Source: an uncultured Aquimarina sp. (GTDB lineage: Bacteria > Bacteroidota > Bacteroidia > Flavobacteriales > Flavobacteriaceae). From it: a stretch of DNA of 64,000 bases. Shown here in pieces: positions 43,362 to 52,220 of the stretch (position 1 is its first letter; every line of letters starts with the position of its first letter). The stretch is from the NCBI GenBank assembly GCA_947501475.1, contig CANMWA010000009.1, forward strand, positions 185,540-249,539, given 5' to 3'. A program made the position numbers and the translations under genes. Under the pieces are notes generated by a model, which made no database searches, had not been told where the DNA came from, and worked only from the letters and a program-made list of their open reading frames with translations.

Positions 43362-44663
43362 ATGGGTTCAAAGTTTAATAAAGAACTAAAAACTTTGGTG
43401 GTAGATAAGGTGATCTCACCAGAGCTCGCAGACAAAATAGAACAGTATTATGCAACCAAAGATATTGGAAAATCCAATAAATTATTTATGATTTTTGGAA
43501 TTTTTGGAGCATTATTAGTTGGTGCGGGTATTATTTTAATGCTTGCACATAATTGGGATGATTTCTCTAAAACTATAAAAACAATTTTGGCATTTGTACC
43601 TTTATTGATCGGCCAATTATTTACAGGTTTTTCAATTCTTAAAGAAAAATCCAGAACATGGAAAGAAGCTTCAGGTACGTTTTTATTCTTTTCGGTTGGG
43701 GCTTGTATTGCTTTGATTAGTCAGGTTTATAACATCCCAGGAGAATTAGGATCATATTTACTTAGCTGGATTGTGCTTTGCTTGCCTTTGGTTTATCTAT
43801 TGCGATCAAATGCAGTGACATTACTCATTGTTTTGCTATCTACATACTATGCTGTCGAAGTAGGGTTATGGAATTATAGAAGTACTAAAACACCTTGGTT
43901 GTATATTGTATTCTTTATAGCAATACTTCCTCATTATTGGATATTATTAAAAAATAATGTAACCAGTAATACGATTAGTATCTTTAATTGGATCTTACCA
44001 GCAAGTATAGCGATTGCCTTAAGTGCGTTTATTGGTAACACGGGTAATTTGGCATTTGTTATGTATATCACCCTCTTTGGGTTATTGTATAGCATTGGTA
44101 GACTAGCCATATTTAAAGAGCTTAGAACATTAAGAAATGGCTATTTGATCATTGGTTCACTGGGCACGGTAGTATCATTAATGATATTTACTTTTCGATG
44201 GATTTGGGATGAGTTTCCTCATAAATTTGGGTATCAGTTCGAGGAGTTATATATCGTTATTGGTTTATTGTTAATGACTATTACCGTTTTGGGATACTTG
44301 TTCTTAAAAAAAGGATGGCGGTCGATTAATCTTTTTCAAATCGCATGGATTATATTCTTGTTTGTATACTTTTTATTACCCGGAGTTAAAGTTTTACCGG
44401 TAGTGTTAATGAATCTACTCGTATTGACTTTGGGGGTGTCGGCAATCAAAATTGGAGCCGATAAATTTAACTTCGGAATCCTAAATTATGGATTGTTAAT
44501 TATCTCTGTACTTATTGTTTGTAGGTTTTTTGATACAGGGATGAGTTTTGTAGTAAGAGGAATTTTATTTGTACTGGTTGGTACAGGATTCTTTGCTACG
44601 AATTATATAATGCTGAAAAGACAACAGAAATTTAAAAAACAAATTAAAGATTTACAGGTATGA
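43362..44663 (+). CDS. DUF2157 domain membrane protein
   Basis: I take the ATG at 43362 (MGSKFNKELK), which gives 433 residues; the frame is open back to 43248, but that part runs through a terminator. An N-terminal soluble helix pair (KVISPELADKIEQYYATK) is followed by about 12 to 14 transmembrane helices. The first block, with IFGALLVGAGIILMLAHNWDD, matches DUF2157. The function is unknown. It overlaps the start of the GDYXXLXY gene by four bases (ATGA), a pairing seen in many bacteria. Confidence 0.88.
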   Translation: MGSKFNKELKTLVVDKVISPELADKIEQYYATKDIGKSNKLFMIFGIFGALLVGAGIILMLAHNWDDFSKTIKTILAFVPLLIGQLFTGFSILKEKSRTWKEASGTFLFFSVGACIALISQVYNIPGELGSYLLSWIVLCLPLVYLLRSNAVTLLIVLLSTYYAVEVGLWNYRSTKTPWLYIVFFIAILPHYWILLKNNVTSNTISIFNWILPASIAIALSAFIGNTGNLAFVMYITLFGLLYSIGRLAIFKELRTLRNGYLIIGSLGTVVSLMIFTFRWIWDEFPHKFGYQFEELYIVIGLLLMTITVLGYLFLKKGWRSINLFQIAWIIFLFVYFLLPGVKVLPVVLMNLLVLTLGVSAIKIGADKFNFGILNYGLLIISVLIVCRFFDTGMSFVVRGILFVLVGTGFFATNYIMLKRQQKFKKQIKDLQV

Positions 44664-45211
44664 AAACAATTCATTTATTTATAGGGTTCATAGTATTGAC
44701 ATTGGTGCAAATCTTTGTGCCGGTACAGATGATTTGGGAGCAAGAAGATGTTTTAACCTCTGGCGAGATGTATAAATTTAAAACCAGGCCAGTGGATCCT
44801 ACAGATCCCTTCAGAGGTAAATATATCACACTGCAATATGAGATGAATTCTTTTACAAATGCAGGTTTACCGTATGTGCAGGGAGACGAGATACTTGTGT
44901 ATATAGAAAAGGATGTCGATGGTTTTGCAAAAGCGGTTAGGGTAAGTAAAACACCTTTAGATATTGATACTGATTATGTAATTGCCAAAGTAACAAGCAA
45001 TTATAAAGAGGTTGTGAATTTTGAACTCCCTTTTAATAGATTTTATATGGAAGAAACCAAAGCATATGATGCAGAAAAAGCGTATCGCCAAACCAATCGA
45101 AATAACTTAGAAGACAATGTGTATGCCGTGGTACATATTAAAGAAGGGCGATCGGTATTAAAAGAAGTAATTATTGATGGAGTGCCAATACAAGAATATG
45201 TAGAGAAATAG
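44660..45211 (+). CDS. GDYXXLXY domain protein
   Basis: The 183-residue protein begins with a hydrophobic anchor (LFIGFIVLTLVQIFVPVQMI) and has PTDPFRGKYITLQYEM (about 47-62), the form of the GDYXXLXY motif that names the family. The remainder is beta-rich and probably periplasmic. The family is regularly encoded beside DUF2157 membrane proteins, as here with a four-base overlap, so the two probably form one complex. The function is unknown. Confidence 0.88.
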   Translation: MKTIHLFIGFIVLTLVQIFVPVQMIWEQEDVLTSGEMYKFKTRPVDPTDPFRGKYITLQYEMNSFTNAGLPYVQGDEILVYIEKDVDGFAKAVRVSKTPLDIDTDYVIAKVTSNYKEVVNFELPFNRFYMEETKAYDAEKAYRQTNRNNLEDNVYAVVHIKEGRSVLKEVIIDGVPIQEYVEK

Positions 45212-45226
45212 GTTTTACTGATTATT

Positions 45227-45270
45227 AAGTAGTAGTTAGTTGCTAGTAAACTAATTTCTAACTACTACTT
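45227..45270. terminator. Long hairpin between convergent genes
   Basis: A 13-base-pair perfect stem (AAGTAGTAGTTAG at 45227 and its complement at 45258-45270) with an 18-base loop lies between the genes ending at 45211 and 45284. It lacks a strong T run, so the terminator call is moderate. Confidence 0.5.
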
Positions 45271-45283
45271 ACTATCACCTATG

Positions 45284-45895
45284 TTACCAGGCTTCTTCGA
45301 TTTTAAGACGTTCTCCGTTTTGATATGAAGCAATAAACGCATTCCTAAATCCTAGTTTTACCAATTCTCTACGAAATTTCTTAGCTTCATTAAGGGTTTC
45401 AAAGTTTCCTAAAGCATATTTATTAAAACTACCGCTTTTGATTTCTTTAAAATTTACAAAATTATCTGAGTACATAGATAAGTTCTTCTCTTCAAAAGCT
45501 CCAATCTGTACTGCATATATTAATTCATCCTGCAAAGATTTTCCATTATTTAGACCATCACCACCATCTGAGTCTAACTCCTGGTTCATCGATAGATTTT
45601 GGATAGTACTTTCAAGTTCATTGATTTTGCTATCTAAAACACTAACCTGCGATTTATGATCTTCTTTAGATATCATATTAGAAGGTGTGTTAAAATTCAT
45701 GAAATATACAGTACCAGCAACACCAAGAGCAGATATAATCCCTAATATGATCGTTGCGATTTTAAATTTTCTAGACTTTTCTTGTTCATCCGTAACAGCT
45801 TTTTCGCTCATATAATTTGCTGAACGCTTGCTTTCTTCTGCTTTATCAACTTGATCTTTTAACTCTTGTAATTCTTCGTCTGTTATAAAAGGCAT
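45284..45895 (-). CDS. SPOR-like domain membrane protein
   Basis: From the ATG at 45895 (MPFITDEEL) the product is 203 residues; the frame extends upstream to 46099 but that part crosses the lysS terminator. It has an N-terminal cytoplasmic charged helix, one transmembrane helix (about 55-76), a coiled-coil stretch and a C-terminal SPOR-like domain (about 130-203) with YAVQIGAFEEKN and GNFETLNEAKKFRRELVKLGF. SPOR domains bind denuded peptidoglycan at division sites. It lies downstream of lysS on the same strand, but a terminator separates them. Confidence 0.85.
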   Translation of the reverse strand: MPFITDEELQELKDQVDKAEESKRSANYMSEKAVTDEQEKSRKFKIATIILGIISALGVAGTVYFMNFNTPSNMISKEDHKSQVSVLDSKINELESTIQNLSMNQELDSDGGDGLNNGKSLQDELIYAVQIGAFEEKNLSMYSDNFVNFKEIKSGSFNKYALGNFETLNEAKKFRRELVKLGFRNAFIASYQNGERLKIEEAW

Positions 45896-46033
45896 GGTTA
45901 TTAGTTTTTTAAAACACTCAAATATAGGAATTCTTATAGAACTTAAGAGGTTAAAAAATGATAGAGTATTTTGTGTGAGTATAAAATAGAGTTTGCGACT
46001 TCTTAGACCTGAAAAATATATCATAATCAAAAT

Positions 46034-46063
46034 AAAAACGCAATCCTTCAGGATTGCGTTTTT
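46034..46063 (-). terminator. Rho-independent terminator of lysS
   Basis: A 13-base-pair perfect stem (AAAAACGCAATCC / GGATTGCGTTTTT) with a four-base loop lies 26 bases after the lysS stop codon on the minus strand, with A/T tracts on both sides. Confidence 0.9.
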
Positions 46064-46088
46064 ATTTAACTTATAAATGGACTTTAAT

Positions 46089-47780
46089 TTACTCTGCAAC
46101 CTCTACTATAAGATTATCATCGGTTTTAGTAACCTTGGTTAGTCCTAGTTTTGATAATCCTTTCATGCCTTTATCCCAAGCTTTGTTACTCAATTCTGTA
46201 GCTTCTTTGAGATCAGTGAGCGTCATGCTTTTTTCCTTTTTAAGGATATCAAAGATTACTTTTTCGTTATCCTTGAGTTCAACTTGTTTTTTCTCTGGCC
46301 TCATTTGTGGAAAAAATAATACTTCTTGTATTGATTGATTATTGGTTAGATACATAATCAAGCGATCCATACCAATACCCATACCTGACGTAGGAGGCAT
46401 ACCATATTCTAGAGCTCTAACAAAATCATGATCGATAAACATAGCCTCGTCATCGCCTTTTTCACTTAGTTTTAATTGATCTTCAAATCGTCCTAGCTGA
46501 TCTATTGGGTCATTAAGCTCTGAGTATGCATTGGCAATTTCTTTACCGCAAACCATCAATTCAAAACGTTCGGTAAGCTCTGGATTGTCACGATGCTCTT
46601 TACAAAGCGGACTCATTTCTTTTGGGTAATCAGTAATAAATGTTGGCTGGATATAATTCCCTTCACATTTTTCTCCAAAAATTTCATCAATAAGTTTTCC
46701 TTTCCCCATGGTGTTGTTAACTTCTACTCCCATGCTTTTTGCGGCTTCTTTGATTTCATCTTCAGATTTATCAGTAATATCAAAACCAGTGAAGTGCTTG
46801 ATCGAATCTGCCATAGTAATTCTTGCATATGGAGCCTTGAAATCTACTTCATGCTCTCCAAAAGTCGCCTTTGTAGTACCATTTACTGCAATAGCACAAT
46901 ATTCTAATAATTGCTCACAAAAATCCATCATCCAATTGTAATCTTTGTAGGCTACATAGATTTCCATGGCTGTAAATTCTGGATTATGAGTACGATCCAT
47001 TCCTTCATTTCTAAAGTTTTTTGAAAACTCATACACCCCATCAAAACCACCAACAATTAATCTTTTTAAGTATAATTCATTAGCAATTCGCATGTATAAT
47101 GGAATGTCTAAAGAATTGTGATGTGTAATAAAAGGGCGAGCAGCAGCCCCGCCAGGAATAGGTTGTAATATTGGTGTTTCAACTTCAAAATACCCACGAT
47201 CATTAAAAAACTCACGCATAGCATTAAAAAGCTTAGTTCTTTTTACAAAAACTTCTTTTACCTGTGGGTTAACAACCAAATCTGCATATCGTTGGCGATA
47301 ACGCAATTCGGGATCGTTAAATTCATCAAATGTATTACCATCTTTATCAGTTTTTGGCAGAGGTAAAGGCTTTAGAGATTTACTTAATAGTGTAAAATCT
47401 TTAACCATAACCGTTTTTTCGCCTACCTGGGTAGTAAAAAGTTCACCTTCTACACCAACAAAATCGCCTATGTCTAATAGTTTTTTGTAGACTTCGTTAT
47501 ACTTGGTCTTGTCTTCACCGATACAAATCTCGTCTCTGTTAAAATAAACTTGTATACGGCCATCTGCATCCTGTAGCTCTGCAAAAGAAGCTTTTCCTTG
47601 GATTCGCCTAGACATTAATCGTCCTGCAACAATTACCTTTTTTCCTTCTTCAAACTCATTTTTTATTTGTTCTGATGTATGATCAACAGGAAATAAATTT
47701 GCTGGATATGGGTTGATCCCTATATTGCGTAATGAGTTCAATTTTTCTCGTCTTACCAATTCTTGTTCTGATAATTGCAT
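46089..47780 (-). CDS. lysS: Lysyl-tRNA synthetase (class II)
   Basis: The 563-residue protein contains an anticodon-binding OB domain (about 50-165), then the class II core: FEVETPILQPIPGGAAARPF (motif 1), FRNEGMDRTHNPEFTAMEIY (motif 2) and GMGIGMDRLIMYL (motif 3). It charges tRNA-Lys. After the core comes an extra C-terminal segment of about 65 residues (from about 500) with a helix-rich, winged-helix-like pattern (DILKKEKSMTLTDLKEATEL). I believe it is common in flavobacterial LysRS, but its role is unclear. A TACTTTTG element sits at 47809-47802. Confidence 0.97.
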   Translation of the reverse strand: MQLSEQELVRREKLNSLRNIGINPYPANLFPVDHTSEQIKNEFEEGKKVIVAGRLMSRRIQGKASFAELQDADGRIQVYFNRDEICIGEDKTKYNEVYKKLLDIGDFVGVEGELFTTQVGEKTVMVKDFTLLSKSLKPLPLPKTDKDGNTFDEFNDPELRYRQRYADLVVNPQVKEVFVKRTKLFNAMREFFNDRGYFEVETPILQPIPGGAAARPFITHHNSLDIPLYMRIANELYLKRLIVGGFDGVYEFSKNFRNEGMDRTHNPEFTAMEIYVAYKDYNWMMDFCEQLLEYCAIAVNGTTKATFGEHEVDFKAPYARITMADSIKHFTGFDITDKSEDEIKEAAKSMGVEVNNTMGKGKLIDEIFGEKCEGNYIQPTFITDYPKEMSPLCKEHRDNPELTERFELMVCGKEIANAYSELNDPIDQLGRFEDQLKLSEKGDDEAMFIDHDFVRALEYGMPPTSGMGIGMDRLIMYLTNNQSIQEVLFFPQMRPEKKQVELKDNEKVIFDILKKEKSMTLTDLKEATELSNKAWDKGMKGLSKLGLTKVTKTDDNLIVEVAE

Positions 47781-47801
47781 AGTTCTGCCGTTTTAAAGGC
47801 A

Positions 47802-47809
47802 CAAAAGTA
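47802..47809 (-). promoter_or_regulatory. TAnnTTTG -7 element (TACTTTTG) of lysS
   Basis: On the minus strand TACTTTTG lies 22-29 bases before the lysS ATG, a perfect match to the Bacteroidota -7 consensus. A -33 element is not obvious. Confidence 0.55.
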
Positions 47810-47855
47810 TAGTATTTGAAGAATTTAAAGAAAAGTCTGCTTAAAAACTTTTACC

Positions 47856-48746
47856 CTAATTTAATCCTGTTTGTAATTCCTTGATTTTTCCTCTTATTTC
47901 TTTGTTGTCAGTGATCTCTAAAGACTTTTTATAATACCTTATTGCTTTTGTGGTGTCATTTATATATGCATATTTATTAGCAAGGCTAGTATATACATCG
48001 GCGTTTTTCGAAAATAATTGAGCATTTAGCTCTAATATAGCAAGTGCTTCTTCTTTTTTGTTGCTATAAAATAAAACATTGGCATAGGTATTTAACTCAT
48101 ACAAACTATCTGTAGAATCTTTAATGTTTTTTATTAAATTATCGATATTGTTGATGATATAAGAACTGCCATTTTTGACAAGAATTTCGTTGATAAGCTG
48201 TACTGATGAATATTTTGAAGTATATTTCTCTTTGAGAATAGATAAAATATCTTCTTCTATAGTATTTTTGGGAGACTCTACAATGCGATTTACTTCTTTT
48301 CCATCTTTATAAAAAATGAATGTAGGTACACGATGAATATTAAGACCTTCATGTTCACCTCCAGGACTTTGTTTGTAGGCCTCTCTACTACGATCTACTG
48401 CTATAGTCGTTAAGCGATCTATAGAGAAACCACTTTTTTCCAGAACATGATAAAAATGAGGTACTTCTCGTTTACTATCACCACACCAAGTACCCATAAA
48501 TAGAGTAATGGTGTAGGGTTTTAGCTCGGTTTTTAAAGAATCTATAATATTTTGATTAGGGATGTATTCTTCATAACCTTTTGAAAACCATTGGTTGTAT
48601 GGATCAGTTTGTAGCCCTTGTTTATTAATTTTTCCTAAAAGTTGTATAGGTTTATTTTCTTCAATAATCTCTTTGTTAAAAGATTGTGCGTATACTGTCA
48701 TTTTTGAAATCAGAAGTACTACTATAAAATAGATTGGTTTTTTCAT
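47856..48746 (-). CDS. Exported thioredoxin-fold protein with TPR tail
   Basis: The 296-residue protein has a signal peptide (about 1-20), a thioredoxin-like domain (about 60-175) with GTWCGDSKREVPHF and a cis-Pro segment HRVPTFIFYKDGKEV, and a C-terminal part (about 200-296) with TPR-like helix pairs. The active-site motif is C88-G-D-S91, so only one redox Cys remains; this does not suit a disulphide oxidase and may serve isomerase, reductase or binding roles. It is probably periplasmic. It is a single gene, downstream of the DUF1573 lipoprotein gene by 92 bases. Confidence 0.85.
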   Translation of the reverse strand: MKKPIYFIVVLLISKMTVYAQSFNKEIIEENKPIQLLGKINKQGLQTDPYNQWFSKGYEEYIPNQNIIDSLKTELKPYTITLFMGTWCGDSKREVPHFYHVLEKSGFSIDRLTTIAVDRSREAYKQSPGGEHEGLNIHRVPTFIFYKDGKEVNRIVESPKNTIEEDILSILKEKYTSKYSSVQLINEILVKNGSSYIINNIDNLIKNIKDSTDSLYELNTYANVLFYSNKKEEALAILELNAQLFSKNADVYTSLANKYAYINDTTKAIRYYKKSLEITDNKEIRGKIKELQTGLN

Positions 48747-48838
48747 TGGTAATATATTTAAGTGTCTTGCAAAGGTGAATCAGTCGATGATATGAATTGT
48801 TTTATCCCCAACTGATTCATCATAATTAATAGCTGTTT

Positions 48839-49294
48839 CTATGCTTTGTTTTTGGGTGTCACCATAGCTTTGATTTTAAGAATTTCTGTACCTTTTTCGG
48901 TATTCGTAGTTAAAGTGATTTGTTTGCTCTGCATATTTGGTTTTCCATCAGAATTGAATGCTACTAATAGTTTTCCTGATGCTCCTGGGGCAATAGGTTC
49001 TTTTGGCCATTCTGGAACTGTACAACCACAACTACCTTTGGCTTTTATAATCAATAGTGGTGTTTTGCCTGTATTGGTAAAAGTAAATGTGTGTTTTACA
49101 ATAGCTCCTTCATCAATGGTTCCAAAATCATGAGTAGTTTTAGCAAATGCCATTACAGGAAAATTTACAACTTTAGCATCCAATTTTGAAGCCATTATTG
49201 CGGTTTCAGATTTTACTTTTTCGGCAGTATTTTTAGTACATGATGTCATTGCAATAAGAAATATTCCTGCAGTAAATAAGATTGATTTTTTCAT
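48839..49294 (-). CDS. DUF1573 lipoprotein
   Basis: The 151-residue protein has a lipoprotein signal ending at AMTSC (Cys19). A single DUF1573 immunoglobulin-like domain (about 48-150) shows AKTTHDFGTIDEGAIVKHTFTF, IIKAKGSCGCTVPEWP and PGASGKLLVAFNS. The family is common in Bacteroidota envelopes and its role is unknown; the paired Cys in GSCGCT may bind metal or form disulphides. It is on the same strand as the thioredoxin-fold gene and may share its transcript. Confidence 0.9.
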   Translation of the reverse strand: MKKSILFTAGIFLIAMTSCTKNTAEKVKSETAIMASKLDAKVVNFPVMAFAKTTHDFGTIDEGAIVKHTFTFTNTGKTPLLIIKAKGSCGCTVPEWPKEPIAPGASGKLLVAFNSDGKPNMQSKQITLTTNTEKGTEILKIKAMVTPKNKA

Positions 49295-49397
49295 TTTTTA
49301 GTTTTTTGAATTAATACGCTCAAAATTCTATACTTAAGAATGAAAAATCAATAAGAAGGGGTTTGAAATAAGGACTAGACCCTGGGTGGATTTTTTG

Positions 49398-50462
49398 TTA
49401 TTTGTTGGTTTGTAGTAGTTTGACTTCGTCTCTAGAACTTACTTCAAGTTTTTTATATAAGTTATTGATATGGGTTTTTACAGTACTAATGCTTACAAAC
49501 ATATCAGAAGCGATCTCTTTATTAGTTTTGTCTTGAAGAATTAGATCTAATACTTTTTGCTCTTGTAAAGTGAGATTTTTGTTTAAGAAATTAGGCGTGT
49601 TTTCTGCTTTTCTTCTTTTAAGAAATTGAAAAATATTAATGAATATTGAAAGAATTAACCCGATAATTAAAAACCATTGCCATGAGTTTTTAGTCGAAGT
49701 TTCTTTATGATTGATCAAGAATTTATCTGAAGCCAATTCTGCATCATATTGATTTGTATATGTGCTATTAGGATATTGTTTTTGAAGTCGTTCTAATAAA
49801 CCATCATAGTAAGGATTCTTTTTTAAGTCCTCAATATAATACGAGTGTAAGTTGTTTGCTTTGTCTGATAAAAATGCATAAGTATATAACTCAGTTAGAG
49901 GTTCATCATTATTTTTTACATAGTTCTGTAAGGTAGAAAACCATTTTTTGGTATTTATTTTATGATTGGCTTCACTTCTATATGTAGCAAAGGCAAACCG
50001 CATTTCGTCTATAATAGAATCTACTTTTATAAAAGCATTACTTTTTTCGTTATCAGAAACCACTTTACAGAACATTTCTTTATCAAAAGAAAAAGGGAGT
50101 GAAAGCGTGTCGGTATTATTTGCAATAAATAAAACCTCTTTGCTATAAGGACAGAATCCGTTGAAATGTACTTGAGTTTTTTCGTCTTGCAAACAATTCT
50201 CGATATGTATTCTATACATATGATTTTGTGTAGGAAGGTTATCACCAAAAAAACGAAAATACCCTGTAGAATCACTTACTGTTTTTTGAATAATTTGTTT
50301 AGGGTACACACCAGATAGTTGTCTATAATCTTCAATAAGTGAAAGATAAATATCCCCAGACCAATGTTCTTTATCTACATATCCTGAAAATTCATATTGC
50401 CCAATTAATGGTATAGGACATATAAGTATAGTAATATAAAATATGTAGACTGTTCTTTTCAT
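49398..50462 (-). CDS. Membrane-spanning LuxR-type regulator
   Basis: The 354-residue protein has a signal-like N-terminus (about 1-22) and a 235-residue extracytoplasmic part that starts with a beta-sandwich (QYEFSGYVDKEHW, and DSTGYFRFFGDN like a CNA-B/carboxypeptidase-regulatory strand). One transmembrane helix (262-280) follows, then a cytoplasmic LuxR-type helix-turn-helix (297-350; TLQEQKVLDLILQDKTNKEIA and STVKTHINNLYKKL). It appears to be a one-component transmembrane regulator that senses outside the cytoplasm and binds DNA directly. No histidine kinase lies beside it. The target is unknown. Confidence 0.85.
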   Translation of the reverse strand: MKRTVYIFYITILICPIPLIGQYEFSGYVDKEHWSGDIYLSLIEDYRQLSGVYPKQIIQKTVSDSTGYFRFFGDNLPTQNHMYRIHIENCLQDEKTQVHFNGFCPYSKEVLFIANNTDTLSLPFSFDKEMFCKVVSDNEKSNAFIKVDSIIDEMRFAFATYRSEANHKINTKKWFSTLQNYVKNNDEPLTELYTYAFLSDKANNLHSYYIEDLKKNPYYDGLLERLQKQYPNSTYTNQYDAELASDKFLINHKETSTKNSWQWFLIIGLILSIFINIFQFLKRRKAENTPNFLNKNLTLQEQKVLDLILQDKTNKEIASDMFVSISTVKTHINNLYKKLEVSSRDEVKLLQTNK

Positions 50463-50583
50463 AAGTTAAAAATAGTACCAGAGTTTAAAAATATAGAAAT
50501 TAATTTTATAGTAATATTGTAACATAATAAAATTCTTATCTACATATAGATATACTATTAATTTACTATTACACTATAAACAA

Positions 50584-50742
50584 ATGAGTATTTGGAGAGT
50601 TTTATTAGCTATTTTTTTTCCTCCGTTATCTATATTGGATAAGGGTTGCGGATCTGTTGTGATCGTCTTATTATTAACTATATGTGGTTGGGTACCTGGA
50701 GTAATAGCTGCTTTGGTAATACTTAACAACCCCAATTCTTGA
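50584..50742 (+). CDS. Pmp3/YqaE-type small membrane peptide
   Basis: This 52-residue gene starts with MSIWRVLLAIFFPPLSIL and continues through a second hydrophobic helix with GWVPGVIAALVILN. The FFPPL turn and the G-W-x-P-G-x-I-A-A segment are the Pmp3/YqaE signature. Members are stress-related inner-membrane peptides thought to affect membrane potential. The gene is preceded by a 121-base AT-rich region and followed by lipB after 83 bases. Confidence 0.9.
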   Translation: MSIWRVLLAIFFPPLSILDKGCGSVVIVLLLTICGWVPGVIAALVILNNPNS

Positions 50743-50781
50743 AATTAGCACCCTTCGAAAAAGTAATGTAATCAAAATGAT

Positions 50782-50789
50782 TACTTTTG
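50782..50789 (+). promoter_or_regulatory. TAnnTTTG -7 element (TACTTTTG) of lipB
   Basis: A perfect -7 consensus sits 37 bases before the lipB ATG. It overlaps a short inverted repeat GTAATC/GATTAC that might also end the transcript of the preceding small gene. Confidence 0.5.
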
Positions 50790-50825
50790 TATACGATTGT
50801 GTGATCTCTAAAATCAGGTGAATAT

Positions 50826-51542
50826 ATGAATAAGAATATCGAGGTAAGAGAGCTAGGGCAAAAAGATTTTGGGGATACCTGGGAGTATCAAGAACTACTA
50901 TTCAAAGAGATATTAGATACCAAAATCAAAAACCGAAGAGAAGATGCTGGATTAGAAACGTCTAATTATTTTCTACTGGTAGAGCATCCCCATGTATATA
51001 CGTTAGGTAAAAGTGGTGATATTAGTAATCTTCTATTGTCTGAAACTCAACTTAAAGAAAAAGGAGCTACGTTCTATAAAATTAATCGAGGAGGTGATAT
51101 CACGTATCATGGTCCTGGTCAGATTGTAGGATACCCTATCCTGGATTTAGAGAATTTCTTTACCGATATTCATAAGTATCTTAGATTATTAGAGGAGATG
51201 GTAATTCTAACCTTGGCAGAATATGGCATTCATGGTACTAGAAGTAAAGGAGAAACAGGAGTATGGATCGATATAGATACACCATTTGCTCGCAAAATAT
51301 GTGCTATGGGTGTGCGGGCCAGTCGTTGGGTCACTATGCATGGCTTTGCGTTAAATGTGAATGCTGATTTAGGATATTTTGATAATATTATCCCTTGCGG
51401 AATTAAAGGAAAAGCAGTGACCTCATTACATGTAGAATTGGGTGTTGAAAGTGTAGCTCTAGATGAAGTGAAAGAAAAACTACTAAAGCACTTTAAAACA
51501 CTTTTTGAAGCCGAATTTATTACTCAAAAAACAGAAGCTTAA
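50826..51542 (+). CDS. lipB: Octanoyltransferase (lipoate biosynthesis)
   Basis: The 238-residue protein carries the LipB motifs HPHVYTLGKSGD (54-65), NRGGDITYHGPGQIVGYPILDL (87-108) and ASRWVTMHGFALNVN (165-179). The catalytic Lys is K157 in ARKIC and the acyl-carrying Cys is C191 in IIPCGI. It transfers octanoyl from acyl carrier protein to lipoyl domains. The length is normal and a TACTTTTG promoter element precedes it. No lipA is visible in the window. Confidence 0.96.
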   Translation: MNKNIEVRELGQKDFGDTWEYQELLFKEILDTKIKNRREDAGLETSNYFLLVEHPHVYTLGKSGDISNLLLSETQLKEKGATFYKINRGGDITYHGPGQIVGYPILDLENFFTDIHKYLRLLEEMVILTLAEYGIHGTRSKGETGVWIDIDTPFARKICAMGVRASRWVTMHGFALNVNADLGYFDNIIPCGIKGKAVTSLHVELGVESVALDEVKEKLLKHFKTLFEAEFITQKTEA

Positions 51543-51623
51543 ATTCTTCACAATCATACTAAAAAAGTAAATCTTATGTTTTATCAATACCCCAGGAGTT
51601 TCTGGGGGATTAATATAAAACTT

Positions 51624-52160
51624 ATGAAGATGTACACTTTTTTTATGCTCTTATTACTAATATCTGCTTGTAAAACCTCAAATATTATCGATACTTCACA
51701 AGAAATTGATACAATTTCAAAAGTTCAAAACAACAAAGCAGATTGTCCCGAAAACGGTAACTGTACTGTAAAACTTCATGAAAATGCTGAAATTGTATTA
51801 AAAAAAGATACCACAGAAAAATATTACCCGGTAATTGAAAAAGGAGAGCATATTGTTATTGAATATACATTCTTAGTAAAAGGTCCAGAAGGAACTGTAG
51901 ATGGAAATTATTCTGAAACAATACATTTTGAGATTAATAATACAACACAAAATTTGAACTTAGAAGGAAAAAAGCTGGAACAATCGAAGTTGATTTTTGG
52001 TAAACACTGTTTTTGTAAAGGAGAAGCGGGTTATTATAAAGTTGATCAAGGAAATTTAATAGTCAAAAAAACAAAACAAAAGATCGCTATTGATTTATCA
52101 TTTAGATTAAGTGAAGTTTCGCACAAAGTTATAAGAATCAAAGAAACGATAAAGCTATAA
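51624..52160 (+). CDS. Unrecognised lipoprotein
   Basis: I start at the ATG at 51624, which gives 178 residues and a clear lipoprotein signal (FFMLLLLISAC, Cys15). The frame is open back to 51576, but that part reads MFYQYPRSFW and has no signal character. The mature part is beta-rich with CPENGNCTVKLHENAEIVLKKD and later FGKHCFCKGEAGYYKVD, four Cys that may form disulphides. No family is recognised. It may be read with lipB (81-base gap). Confidence 0.7.
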   Translation: MKMYTFFMLLLLISACKTSNIIDTSQEIDTISKVQNNKADCPENGNCTVKLHENAEIVLKKDTTEKYYPVIEKGEHIVIEYTFLVKGPEGTVDGNYSETIHFEINNTTQNLNLEGKKLEQSKLIFGKHCFCKGEAGYYKVDQGNLIVKKTKQKIAIDLSFRLSEVSHKVIRIKETIKL

Positions 52161-52167
52161 ATAAAAT

Positions 52168-52196
52168 AAGCGGTGTGTTTTTTAAACACACCGCTT
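52168..52196. terminator. Hairpin between convergent genes
   Basis: A 13-base-pair perfect stem (AAGCGGTGTGTTT / AAACACACCGCTT) with a three-base loop lies between the genes ending at 52160 and 52221. The T runs on both sides are weak. Confidence 0.6.
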
Positions 52197-52220
52197 AAGC
52201 AGATAACTTTTTAGAAAAAA

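Noticed and set aside
45896..46099. Upstream extension of the SPOR protein frame
   Set aside because: It overlaps the lysS terminator and a hydrophobic AT-rich stretch, and the ATG at 45895 starts a well-formed SPOR protein.
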